Below, one piece after another: positions 39,701 to 49,880 of a stretch of DNA of 64,000 nt. The notes beneath the pieces are model-generated. The model saw only the letters and a program-made list of their open reading frames with translations. It had not been told where the DNA came from and made no database searches. The translations under genes and the position numbers were made by a program. The stretch is from NCBI GenBank assembly GCA_013365365.1, contig JABVXU010000157.1, positions 1-64,000 of the forward strand, in the 5' to 3' direction. The number at the start of each line of letters is the position of its first letter. Position 1 is the first letter of the stretch. This stretch comes from Cruorifilaria tuberocauda (taxonomy: Eukaryota > Nematoda > Chromadorea > Rhabditida > Onchocercidae).

Positions 39701-42667
39701 TATAACAAAAAGAATTGTATGCAATATGTTATAAGAAAACCTAACCTAACTAGCCTTGCTATGCAGTATAAATATATATGAACAAACAATAAGCAACCTT
39801 TGTCGAGAGTTTTCTCAAGAGTATATTTCAATTATAAGTGTTTATTTCTAATCTTCATATTTTATGAAGATTAGAAGATGATGAGAAAGTAACAGTATGG
39901 TTTTCTAGTGTCTCTTTTTGACGTACTATTTGATAAGAGACATTTATGTCACTGTTGTAATATTTCTTGTAGATTGTCATGTGTGTGACCCGCGTGCCCT
40001 CACGTTTTTAACCTTATCTTTGCTTAGTGATAAGGATAGGACGTTACAGTCATGGCTGTGTTGTGATGCTATATTCTCATACATCCATATTCCCATTGTA
40101 TCTACTGATAGATCAGATCTCCTCATCTTAGTAAAAACTCCTCCCCCTTAGTTTATCTAGGTAGGGGGCCACTATTGCCATTTGTGGCAGCTGTTGTTGT
40201 TCTGCAGGTTTTCCATTGCTGTATAAAATATCCACTTGGTATTTCAACAAGTCAATTCAACGCTCAAAACAGCCGATTCAGTGTAATCCAAACCTCAAGT
40301 AAATTTTATTTGTCACTAATTCCCGAAAGCAAAAAAAGTCACGACAACTTTTCGAAAAAGACGATTCCAAGCCGATATAATGTATATATAGATGATTTGA
40401 GTGATCAGCAATATACTCCGTTTCAATATCATTCAAAAGTTCCGAATGAAATTTTTCGTACGATAAAGAAAGATAAAACTATAGTCATAAACATACTGCA
40501 AAATAACGAGGTAAAATTCAGCTATAAATTCTTACGTGCAATTAAACTGAACCCAATTACCAACTTTCATTCCTTTACGAGCACCGAAAAAAAAAACCAC
40601 TTCACTCTCTGGTATTGCTAAAGACCATACTTTTGCGTCTGAATCATGCACGGCTGTTACTAAGCCTTCATAATTATCGATATACTGCAATAATTCATTC
40701 ATTTGCGTTTTAGATTTTGTGTTAGGAAGAGTGAGAACTTATTACCACTCTACACTAATTCACTGAATAACACTAATTGACACCGTTCAAATAATTTATT
40801 GATTAGATTATTAAATATTATAAAAATTCTAAAGGATAAAAAAGGAAACTTTTTTCAATGATTCAGTGAAAGCATGTTGATTGCGACATGATTTTTGTGG
40901 TATTTGGCGCGGATGATTAGAACAAAGAAGAGATCGAATATGTTGACGATTCCACGGCTAAATATAGGACAAATTCTCACTGCACGATAACGATATGAAA
41001 TTTTCAACAAACAATTAGTACACAGTAAAGGAATAATGATTCTATAAAAACATAAGCAAAGGACTTAAGATGAGCGAAAAATTTCAACTTCTGATGTTAA
41101 GCAGAAAAAAGGCAGAAAACGAGTGCAAAGACGCAAAGAATAAATTTTCGAGATGTTTCAACAATGGGAAAGGTTTCAAAATTTAACTAGTAAGTAGTAG
41201 AGTATTGGCTTAAATAAGCACGAAATACCGCTTTCTTGAGAAGTTGGTTGCTTTTCTCATCACACTCATCTAAAACATCGCCCACTATTTGCCATGATAC
41301 GAACGCCCCAGAAACATTCTCGACCATCTGAGGGACCCTATAATAAAGTGGACTAACTAACATCAAAACATGCCCCTTTTTGATATACATAATAACAAAA
41401 AGCTATAAATTTTTGCTTTTCGTGCACTTAAAGTGTCCTTGTGATTTCGGATAAGAGTTGAATCAAAAACTTTATTTCATTAACTGAAACCAATTAAAAC
41501 TATTTAGCCTAAAATTTATTTGGTTATAACAAACTTCATAGAAACTTTTCGTGAGAAATAATAAGTATAACTTAAGAAGAAACAAATTAAATTCATCACT
41601 AGAAATCAAATGTAGTTTAATGCAGTATTAATAGACAGTCCTATTAATTCATAACAAATTCTCCAAAAATATGGAACTATTCTGGAAATCAAACAGCAAC
41701 AAAGTAACCTCCCTTTAACTTCCAAATATACACACCTTTCAATCCACACCTTATACATCTGGTTTCGACATAATGTCTTAGCGACATTAGGAGGACAACC
41801 AACGAATGCAAAATCAGGCGACCAAGCAAGTATTTTTGTAGCAGAGACAAAAAATGTGGTGAGATTGGCACGTTCAATAAATTCTTCTGGGGGAAATGCC
41901 ACCGTAACTTTAACCTAAAATGGTCAAAAGAAATATTATGTCTTTCTATAAATTTTTTGCGAAAAAAAATAGAACGTTATAATTTTACAACATGGATTAT
42001 TTATATTATTTATAAGTTACTTATGATCAAAATGATTTTAGAAATCACAAGACCGCACTAATCCAGAACCAATTGAAGCTTCATTGCATTCGCTGCGTTA
42101 TAATACCATAGAGTATAAAATTTCACATTCATTTAATAATAGTTTCAAAAATATAAGTCACAAACAATTAAAATTATATAATTTAAGTGATAAAACAACA
42201 AGAATGTTTTTGTAACAAGAGAAAACAGATAAATCTCGTAAGTTGGTGAATTCTGCATTAATTCTCAAGTAATGACATTAATTTATACTTGCAGATTATC
42301 GTTCGAGATACGTGTTTCAAATAATTTTTTTGTCCGAGTTGGTGAACTGATAAAACCATTTACATCGACATATGATATAAAATCACCAACGTGAAACTGT
42401 TGTTCACCATTTGATATTTTGCGTTGATCAATTATCAAGTCTGGATGTTTGCCTACAAATAAAAGAAAAAGAATCATCATTACAATAAGTCTGAAATGAA
42501 TTATCAAAGTAACGAGTATTTTGGTACAACCGATTAATCAAGTAAATCAACACTTTTCAGGCATGTGAAAGCAGATTAAAACGAGAAAAAGATAAGAAAC
42601 CTGGAACAAATATGTGTAATAATCCATCACCAGTCTGGTGACTCACCAATCCTATACGTTTCGACAT
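36780..42667 (-). CDS. Unrecognised 493-aa protein with repeated GLV...VGD/N modules
   Basis: Thirteen exons join without a stop (high to low): 42,667-42,601; 42,452-42,289; 41,914-41,736; 41,337-41,229; 40,684-40,536; 39,660-39,561; 39,187-38,975; 38,532-38,467; 38,070-38,014; 37,920-37,896; 37,621-37,460; 37,050-36,915; 36,834-36,780. The 1482 bases form exact codons and every intron is GT-AG. There is no signal peptide or membrane segment, so it is probably cytosolic or nuclear. Two segments look related: residues 6-50 (GLVSHQTGDGLLHIFVPG ... VGDFISY) and 180-219 (GLVTAVHDSD ... VGNWVQF). GAFVSW and GAFWGVFSVL segments lie between and after. The pattern resembles small beta-barrel (cold-shock/OB-like) repeats, which is inference. 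The middle-to-C-terminal part is acidic and low in complexity; the last 60 residues look helical. I do not recognise the family. The start is MSKRIG, 15 bases after a TATTTTAG acceptor. Confidence 0.8.
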
Positions 42668-42681
42668 GGAAGTATTTAGAT

Positions 42682-42690
42682 CCTAAAATA
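42682..42690 (-). promoter_or_regulatory. Spliced-leader acceptor of the 493-aa gene
   Basis: Minus-strand CTATTTTAG lies directly before GATCTAAATACTTCC and the start ATG (15-base 5' leader). No upstream coding exon was found, consistent with trans-splicing. Confidence 0.5.
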
Positions 42691-43737
42691 GTATAACTTT
42701 GGATGATAAACAAGAAGAACATTCATGCAACAACAGAAATCCCAGCGAAATAATGACAACAAAATAACAACAATAATTGATATTTAGTTTTGGTAAGATA
42801 CTTCATTTCATAAATCATTCAATATATACTGTAAAAAAATATCTGCATAAAAGGTTATGGAAAAAGTAGAAAACAACATCAAATAATATCGGAAAGCATG
42901 TGTGGTCAAGTCATTTAATCAAATATATCGCCACATCACCTTTTATTCTTTTTTTTTAAAATTTCTCTTAAAATGTTGCAAAATTTAGAATGTAAGAAGA
43001 TTAAGAAAGCAAGACTAGGAAGAGAAAAAATGGACAGAACACAATCACGTGACAGAACATTCATTTAAAAAAAAACCAAAAAGGTAAACCGGCTTAATGC
43101 TGTCTGGTATTTCGAGTTCCGGGCAAAAGTGTCAATTTTCTAATTTTATCACTTGTAATATGAAAAGTGATAAATCCTGGACAACACGGATTTAATCAGT
43201 CAGATTATTCTCTTTAAATAGCAATATATTTTTACAAATGACAACAGTTATGCTGAAAATGTGATGAGAAAACAATGCTTCTGGCGAATCTAACCGTACA
43301 TTTCAATCTTTTATAAATCAATAGTTGGAATTTTTATTACTTTTTTTCGCGGAAATTTGCTAAAATCCCCAATCATTAAAAATTGATTAATAATGCTTCT
43401 TACTTATTATCAAATTAACGTAATGATACGATGGTCATCGATGAATGGAAGTGAGCAGTGATGACCAGTAATCCTAAGATTGTTTGATTTGGTGGGGAAA
43501 ACTTGATATACGGGAGTTGAGTTGATTGTTAAAAGTGAATGGAAAGAGATGGTTGCAAGATAAAATGATATCTTGAGAGATACATTAAAGATGAGAAAAG
43601 ATCCTGTAGCAAATGAGATAACTACAATTCCTACCAATCATAAAACTCTCATATATTATGGAAAAATATTTAGTTATATGTGACATTGCTTAATATCATT
43701 CATACCTTTCAATAACTTTTCATAATTTTTTTAAACC
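42691..43737. other. Intergenic region
   Basis: About 1 kb between the 493-aa gene and the next minus-strand terminal exon. AT-rich, with no supported gene. A minus-strand open frame at 43,410-43,637 shows no recognisable features. Confidence 0.5.
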
Positions 43738-43884
43738 TTATATCCCAATTATCTGTTCAGGATTTCCGGTAAACACTGTTGGATTAGGTAAATTTTGATA
43801 GAACTTCATCAAACGTTTAACTGTACTGGAAGGAATTATGGTGTATACAAAATTAGAGTAATTCAGTTGATAATTTAAATGTTC
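43738..43884 (-). CDS. Terminal exon of an unresolved minus-strand gene
   Basis: A TATTCTTTAG acceptor is followed by 48 open codons and TAA. The peptide (EHLNYQLNYSNFVYTI ... NLPNPTVFTGNPEQIIGI) has balanced, protein-like composition and no repeat character, so I think it is real coding sequence. A possible first exon is the ATG frame at 44,603 (MKDVDDITKFEFGNEH), with a phase-0 GTCAGA donor, but that link is weak. Upstream exons could also lie beyond the zinc-finger gene. Alternatively it is a gene remnant. It ends 1.05 kb before the 493-aa gene in the same orientation. No family is recognised. Confidence 0.4.
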   Translation of the reverse strand, partial: EHLNYQLNYSNFVYTIIPSSTVKRLMKFYQNLPNPTVFTGNPEQIIGI

Positions 43885-44060
43885 CTAAAGAATAATATTC
43901 AGTGCAATGATAAATTATAAATGTCTGTTGACTTTGTGATACGGGAAATACCGGCAGGCACTCTTCTTATTCAATAATGTATGTGTATATATTCCCACCC
44001 TCTTTCACAACGAAAAAGCATAGCGATGATTATCGATAACAATTCCTCGAAGCAATCGAT

Positions 44061-44185
44061 TTCTTCCTCTTCCTCCTTCTTCCTTCCTTCCTTCCTTCCT
44101 CCATTCTTTCTTTCTTTCTTTCTTCCTTCTTCTCTTCATCTTCCTCTTCCTCTTTTTTCCTCTCTTTTTCCGCGTTCTTTTTCAT
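44061..44185 (+). repeat. TTCC/TTCT pyrimidine tract
   Basis: Runs of CTTC, CTTT and TCC units. The purine strand gives the Lys/Glu-rich open frame seen on the minus strand. Confidence 0.85.
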
Positions 44186-44300
44186 TCTCCTCCCACTTTC
44201 ATCGATGGATGACGAATAGAGGAATGGTATGAAAAGGAGGAAAGGAAAAGGAAGAAAGGAATAGGAGGAGCAGCAGCAAACCATCCCAGCAAGCATCCGA

Positions 44301-44432
44301 ACCACTGCATCACTCTACTGCTACCACCACCACCACTGCTACCACCGCTACCACAACTCCACCACTGCCACCATTATCACCAGTACCACCGTCACCATTA
44401 CTATCACTACTGCTGCTATCAGCGCTATCATT
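44301..44432 (+). repeat. Imperfect CAY/ACC trinucleotide tract
   Basis: About 130 bases of triplets following CAY, with ACC, GCT and ATC variants, keeping three-base periodicity despite many substitutions. Open as Thr/Pro- or Pro/Leu/Ser-rich frames but with no splice or start context. Confidence 0.7.
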
Positions 44433-44969
44433 GTTATGAACACTTAGCACCAGTGTCGCTATTTGTTATTTTTATCAGTTTTAAAGCTTTTTTCATTTCA
44501 AGCCTTAGATATGCCAGTGTATCGACTCTCTGCAGTGGGAAATTAGAATTCTGACGTGCTCGTTCCCGAATTCAAACTTCGTTATGTCATCCACATCTTT
44601 CATATTGTATGAAGTGATTGTTATACCTTATAAATCTTTAGATACTTTATCTTATAATTACCTTTCTATAATTGTTCATCTGTTACGGAAAGTTCTATTC
44701 CATTTCATTTAATTTTTCCAATGAGAAATTTCATTATTTGAATCGGATGGCTTTCAAATCTGATTATTTAAGCTTCCATCTTACAGTAACATATACTGTA
44801 TGCAGTGATCTTTCTCATACTCTTAATATATATCTTATTGATTACTGTATCTTTTACGGCTGTTAGCCATATTCAGCTAATCGAAAATTCTTCTCTTAGA
44901 AGAGTGTGAAATAATCTCGAACATTTGTTGATGATAAACCTAAAAATAATGATTGTTGAATTTTGAAAA

Positions 44970-44976
44970 TTTTCAG
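44970..44976 (+). promoter_or_regulatory. Spliced-leader acceptor of the zinc-finger gene
   Basis: TTTTCAG ends 7 bases before the ATG, a perfect nematode acceptor consensus at the start of the first coding exon. Confidence 0.6.
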
Positions 44977-44983
44977 GCACCAA

Positions 44984-47238
44984 ATGTTTCGTTGCGTTGT
45001 TTGTCCATTGCAAGCACCGACCTATGAAACCGTGGAAGAATTGGAAATACATATTGCTGCAGATCATATCAGTCATATACCGTACGAATGCGAACGGTGT
45101 CGTTTTTCAAAATTTCCAACCGAATTCGCTTTAATCAGCCACTACACCACCGATCATGGATTGAAAGAATTTTATGTTAGTTGCTTAATTTATTGCACAA
45201 TTAATGCACGCGTTAGCATACGCGTTAATATATTTTATTTGTACAGAGTTCAAAATTGGATGAAGCATTATATGTTTTACTATCAAGCAAATCACATGTT
45301 TTAATATTTCACAAAACCAATATTCAGACCGGTACTTATGTCTACTATTTATGTGAGTTTCCGCAGTGTTTGCAAATCCATATAATAATCTTTTTCGTAA
45401 TTTGATAGATATATCAGGACTTTATTTTTCCTTCTTCAGGTGAAGTACAAGGTCACACCGGATTTCCATCGCAAGCGTGAGAAAATCAGGGAAATGTTAC
45501 ATCATTCTGTTGCCGTATCAAAAATTCCATTTGGAACTTGCAAACGAAGAAAGTTCGTTATATACTTTTTGCTCCGTTTTATTTTGTCTTTTTTTTCAGC
45601 ACTGTTTCAAATTTTGTTTTTTCCATTTATTAGTCATTAAATTTATAATTTTAAATTTTGAAGAATAGCCGACTATTCGTCGTTGCTCAGTTCCGGAGAA
45701 CTGTGTGCAGCCTCGGTGGATTCCGATGAATTGACACGTATAACTGAGACTGAAAAAGACACCAAAATTGAAAGTGCCAAGGTATTGTTGTAAAATATTT
45801 CAAAAATATTTTTCGTAAAGTTAAATCATTTTAATAACTTTGATTCTATCTTTTGAATTTCAATATTAAATAGGATTGAGATTTTTATATGTTTTTCTAG
45901 GGTAGTGAAGTGGAGCCAGAAGATAGCGCTTTGGAGAAAGAATCAGATTCACAATCGAATACATTCTCAAGTGCTGTATTACAACACGATCCGGATCAAG
46001 TGAATATTGGTGAGCAATCAACTAAATTAATTTTTAATTTTAATCGTTTATTCTACTGTTATTACAGTTACAGCTTTGGATGTTTTTTTAGTGAGTATTT
46101 TGGGTGATTTATACCGAAACGAAGCTGGCGGTAGTGCTAATGCTGCTGTAACGGGGTATGAGCCAACCGATATTGTTGATCCATCAAATAACTTAACAGC
46201 TAATAGCGACTTGTTGTCACAGCAAACAAAGAAACGACCACGGCCGCCCCGAATATGTAATATTTGTGGCCTTCAAGTCACTGGTCAACGTTCATCACTT
46301 ATCTACCACGCTAATTCCAAGTACGAATTAACTTTATTAGCATCTTTTCTCAAACTTCCGGAACGCATCTCCATATTTCAAAATAAATCGTTCCGGAATA
46401 AAATTATTGGTTAAGAAATGTTAAAGTATGATATCTTTAAATTTTGAATAGTTAAAGTAATCATTACAGTCAATAGAGTATAATTTCAGCACTGTAAATA
46501 ATTTTGAAAAAAACCTTGATTTGCACAACTTGTATTTGGATCAAAATTGAGATGTCCTTAAGCCTTGTAACGTATTTGACAGTTATTCGTTTTAAGGCAT
46601 GTACGCTTGCCGATGTTCTTCTGCCGTGAATGTAAAAAAACATGGACGACAATCACCAAATCGGATGTAATTAAACATGTTAAAGCATGCCATGATGGTG
46701 ATGAAAGTCTTATAGAGGATCATCGTATGCAGTATGCTAGCGATTTGCATCATATCACCGATAAATGCTTCCCACGTAAAAATCGAGGTAATTTTCTCTT
46801 GCCTAATTTTAGATTTAATTAGGTTAAGTCTTAAACATTCAATTGTATAAACTCAAATAATACCCAGCTGATAACTACAAATAAATGATTTAGATGGAAG
46901 TAATATTTTAACATAAATTTCGTCATTAACCGCAACTTTTGAGAATTTAAATCAGTTAGATCATTTATGTTGATTCTAATTAAGAATGAAAGAAACTGTT
47001 CATTTAACTTTAATGATCTTGCTGTGTTGGATCTTTTACTATTATACTATATTTTATATTTATTTACTATATTTTACTATTTACTATATATTACTATTAT
47101 ACTATTTACTACTACTATTACTATATATTTTACTATTATATAATTTTAGGTAATTGCGCGGACGACGAAATGGAAAGTTTGATCAATCCAGAATTATGGG
47201 TCAAAAATGAGGAAAGGAATAATTTTGTTAGCATCTAA
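44984..47238 (+). CDS. C2H2 zinc-finger protein, 396 aa
   Basis: Eight exons: 44,984-45,175; 45,247-45,396; 45,440-45,552; 45,664-45,781; 45,901-46,009; 46,092-46,320; 46,597-46,787; 47,150-47,238. They total 1191 bases, exactly 397 codons with the stop. Four fingers share C-x2-C ... H-x4-H spacing: C4/C7/H23/H28, C36/C39/H53/H58, C283/C286/H300/H305 (its last His across an intron) and C313/C316/H331/H336. The first two are N-terminal and the last two near the C-terminus. A Ser/Glu-rich acidic linker separates them, and a basic KKRPRPPR stretch at 274-281, NLS- or AT-hook-like, precedes finger three. A CEFPQC pair at 100-105 may be a partial fifth finger. It is probably a nuclear nucleic-acid-binding protein. 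I do not recognise the orthologue. The exon 2/3 junction (45,396/45,440, 43-base intron) is the least certain; a GTGAGT donor at 45,353 is better by consensus but breaks the frame. Confidence 0.75.
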
Positions 47239-48170
47239 TCCTTGTATCGTAATCAATACAGAAGATATTGCTACTTCAAAATTTTATACATTAATTTTGT
47301 CTCTGAGTTTTTTGTATTTTTTAAAACTAAAGGATATATTCCCGTACTCGTTAAAATGTTCAAGTTCCAATTATGAAAGGCCCAGCCCATTTGGCATCCG
47401 TGTTCGATGATCGTTGTGGGGGTTTTACCGACATTTTATCGCTTTTTACATCGCCTAATAATATTGCCAAATATAAATAATTCGCTAAGTCATCCCGATT
47501 CAGGCATCATAAACAGCGCTGAAAATCTGTCAGAATTATTTAAGTTTTAAACCGGAAGTTTTAAATTTTCTTATTTATGGCATGAATGATTTTACAAATT
47601 CTTTTTTTTTGAATAAACGGAGTATGCAAGAAGAAAGTGCAAATAATGAAGAGAAAGTTTAATGAACTATAACATTTATGAACCTTTGATAACAAAGTAT
47701 AGCCGTACTCGGAATCTCTCCCATAGTTTGGGGTATTTAAAGATATTTAAAGAAGATGACGTCTACACAATAACACAACTTTAATTCAGGCACTACTAAC
47801 TTGCCTGTATTTTGAAAAGTTCTGAAGGACAATTTCTAGGGATATTTTGCTGGGATTAGTAATGATGCACAAAGTGACGTCAATCAAGATAGTCATAAAT
47901 GCCCAACAAGGGATATTTGGAAGTTCAATTGGCTCCTCGATCAGAACGCAAAAGCCACCTATAAAGATCATCGGTTCTAAATCTCTCTAAATGAGAGTAA
48001 AAAGAAAAACTGAATAGAACTCCAAATTCTTAAATTTTCGAAAATTACGTTGTGGAAAAAAATTACGTTTTGATAAATTCAGCAAATTTTATGATCCTCA
48101 CGAATCGGAATGCCCTCTTCATTTTGCGGTAACCTCATCCCTAGGTATCACACCACAGAATTGTGATTCT
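47239..48170. other. 3' region of the zinc-finger gene and intergenic DNA
   Basis: A plus-strand ATG frame at 47,373-47,480 (35 aa, starting MKGPAHLASVFDDRCGGF) looks protein-like and lies before an AATAAA at 47,612-47,617. It may be an alternative last exon of the zinc-finger gene. Nothing else is supported to the left of the kinase relic. Confidence 0.4.
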
Positions 48171-48173
48171 CAT

Positions 48174-48770
48174 GCCTGACTTTTCTGCCAATTCAGGATC
48201 ACGCAACAAGACAGGGTTATTATCATCATGAAATCTAATATTTTCGATTTTATATCACGATAAATGTAATCAAGAGGGTGTAGATCACAGATGGGAAAAC
48301 TATTACAATGTTGATTGTAATATTTTTTACAATTCGAAATAAATTTTAAATTAGGTGATGAAATATAATTATCAGTTTCCTTCTTTCTCCCTTTGTACGG
48401 ATAGTTTTTCTGTAATACATCACGTTTAAAATAGTATCAGCTGGTATCACTGCACTACCAAATACGCGAAGTTTTTTGAGAGACAGAGAGAAAAAAACTA
48501 CTTAAAGAAGTTGAAGGTCAAATTGGACTACTTTCAGAAAGTGTTATTACCTTGCACAATTATACCCACCTCCCCGAACATCCTGGTAAATATTCCATGA
48601 CGATATAGCTTATCCATTTTATTTATTTCTCTATCTAAATTGTGCTACCACATTGATCATGATAAGCCGTCTATCTTGTTTATGGGTTAATTCTACGTTT
48701 CTACGAAAATTGTACGTTTTGTTTATCCACATTGTATCTGAAATCGATCTGCCAAATGTCATGTTTGATT
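48174..48770 (-). pseudogene. Decayed serine/threonine (AGC-like) protein-kinase relic
   Basis: Three kinase landmarks occur in order on the minus strand. First, SYIVMEYLPG at 48,612-48,582, the hinge between the lobes. Second, DLHPLDYIYRDIK at 48,286-48,248, the catalytic loop with its RD pair. Third, after a one-base frame change, ENIRFHDDNNPVLL...ELAEKSG at 48,245-48,174, where the DFG metal-binding motif has become RDP. Stops and frame changes lie between them, and stop codons follow the third block. The (Y)RDIK-EN loop and LHPLDYIYRD context resemble AGC kinases; the subfamily is not resolved. Upstream fragments to about 48,770 may be N-lobe remains. It is judged a pseudogene because of the frameshift, the stops and the lost DFG. 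Unrecognised introns could explain part of the disruption. Confidence 0.55.
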
Positions 48771-49880
48771 TTTGTTATCACTTTACTAACAGTTGAAATG
48801 AAATGAAATTTACTAGTATTTAAAATAAAATTTATTAATTGAAGTGAATGGGAAAGATTAATTATCGAATAAGAAGAAAAATACTTAATTTTGAATGAAA
48901 AAAGAAAAAATGGAAAAAAAAGGAAACCTTCGCAGTTCTATTTCCGGTTGATAGAATCGAATACCGCTTGATTTGGAAGAATTTTTCATCACTGCCACAT
49001 GATGTGTTTTAATATGCTTAACAAGAAAAACCATACCTAAGGAAATAAATATTCCTTCGTTCAAGCAGTCATTTGTATCAAACGTTGTATGTTATTAACT
49101 GTGAATTAATCAGATGTAATTAATGCCATTAATTACATTTTTTTTGATTAAATTTCTTCCATATTTAGACCATTCTCCTGTTTTCAATTTTTTTCTCATA
49201 GAAAGGTCAATTTGATTTCTAATAATCTGAATCAATTACTTTTTTTACTTTCCAACTAGTAACAGTAACAGTATTCCTCATGATAAAAGTAACGAGGCGA
49301 GAAACTTCTGGATTTTCGTTAAAACTTTTACTTTTCATACATTTAAAATCTTTCACTTAAAAATTTAAAAAAGAAATTCTTCCTTTTGAAAATGAAGTGA
49401 TATAATCAATCGAATGAAAGAGAAAACTAACATGTGAATGTACGTGAAGTTAATTAAGACGTAATTACAGTATTGGCAGTATAGTAATGTTACTATCCAA
49501 GATATGATTACAGAAGTTGGAGTGAAAATGAAAGATGCAAACTTCATTCGGCATTCTGCCTTAGATGAAAATTAAACCACGACATTTTTTAGACCAATGA
49601 AACTTTGAGTATAAAAGGGAATACCTCATAATTTGTCGCTATGAAGTGATAATTTGCGGTAATAATATGTGTGCATATGTATATGGGTCGATATATAGGT
49701 ACACATAATACATGCGTGTGTACATATCTGTGCGTACTGTAACTTTTTTGATACGTTCAACTTTTAACCATTTATCAGACAGTCATGTCAAACTTGAATG
49801 AAATTTTTATTTACAATTGATTCAATTTTTTTTCTACAATTCAAGTATTAATGAAGGCATGAAAAAGAATGGTTAATCAT
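48771..49880. other. Intergenic region downstream of the Dispatched gene
   Basis: AT-rich, with a GT/TATAT-like patch near 49,665-49,740. On the minus strand an AATAAA at 49,811-49,806 sits about 70 bases after the Dispatched stop codon and is a likely poly(A) signal. No gene supported. Confidence 0.55.

Larger units (their letters stand above)
43885..44976. other. Repeat-rich interval between divergent genes
   Basis: Contains the pyrimidine tract and the CAY tract listed separately, plus a short minus-strand ATG frame (44,603-44,505, 32 codons) that may be a first exon. It probably includes promoter DNA for the zinc-finger gene on its right. Confidence 0.45.

Noticed and set aside
40175..40621. 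148-codon plus-strand open frame
   Set aside because: It lies in an intron and antisense to exon 5 of the 493-aa minus-strand gene, whose frame and splice sites are consistent. No start context or domain is seen.
43981..44305. Opposed frames rich in Ser/Leu/Phe (plus) and Lys/Glu (minus)
   Set aside because: Both are translations of the TTCC pyrimidine tract.
45176..45304. Plus-strand extension of the first zinc-finger exon
   Set aside because: It lies beyond a TAT/GTTAGT donor, and the following exon is in a different frame with better coding character.
47786..47971. 61-codon minus-strand frame near the kinase relic
   Set aside because: No kinase motif or other recognisable feature. A retroelement origin was considered but no conserved motif supports it.
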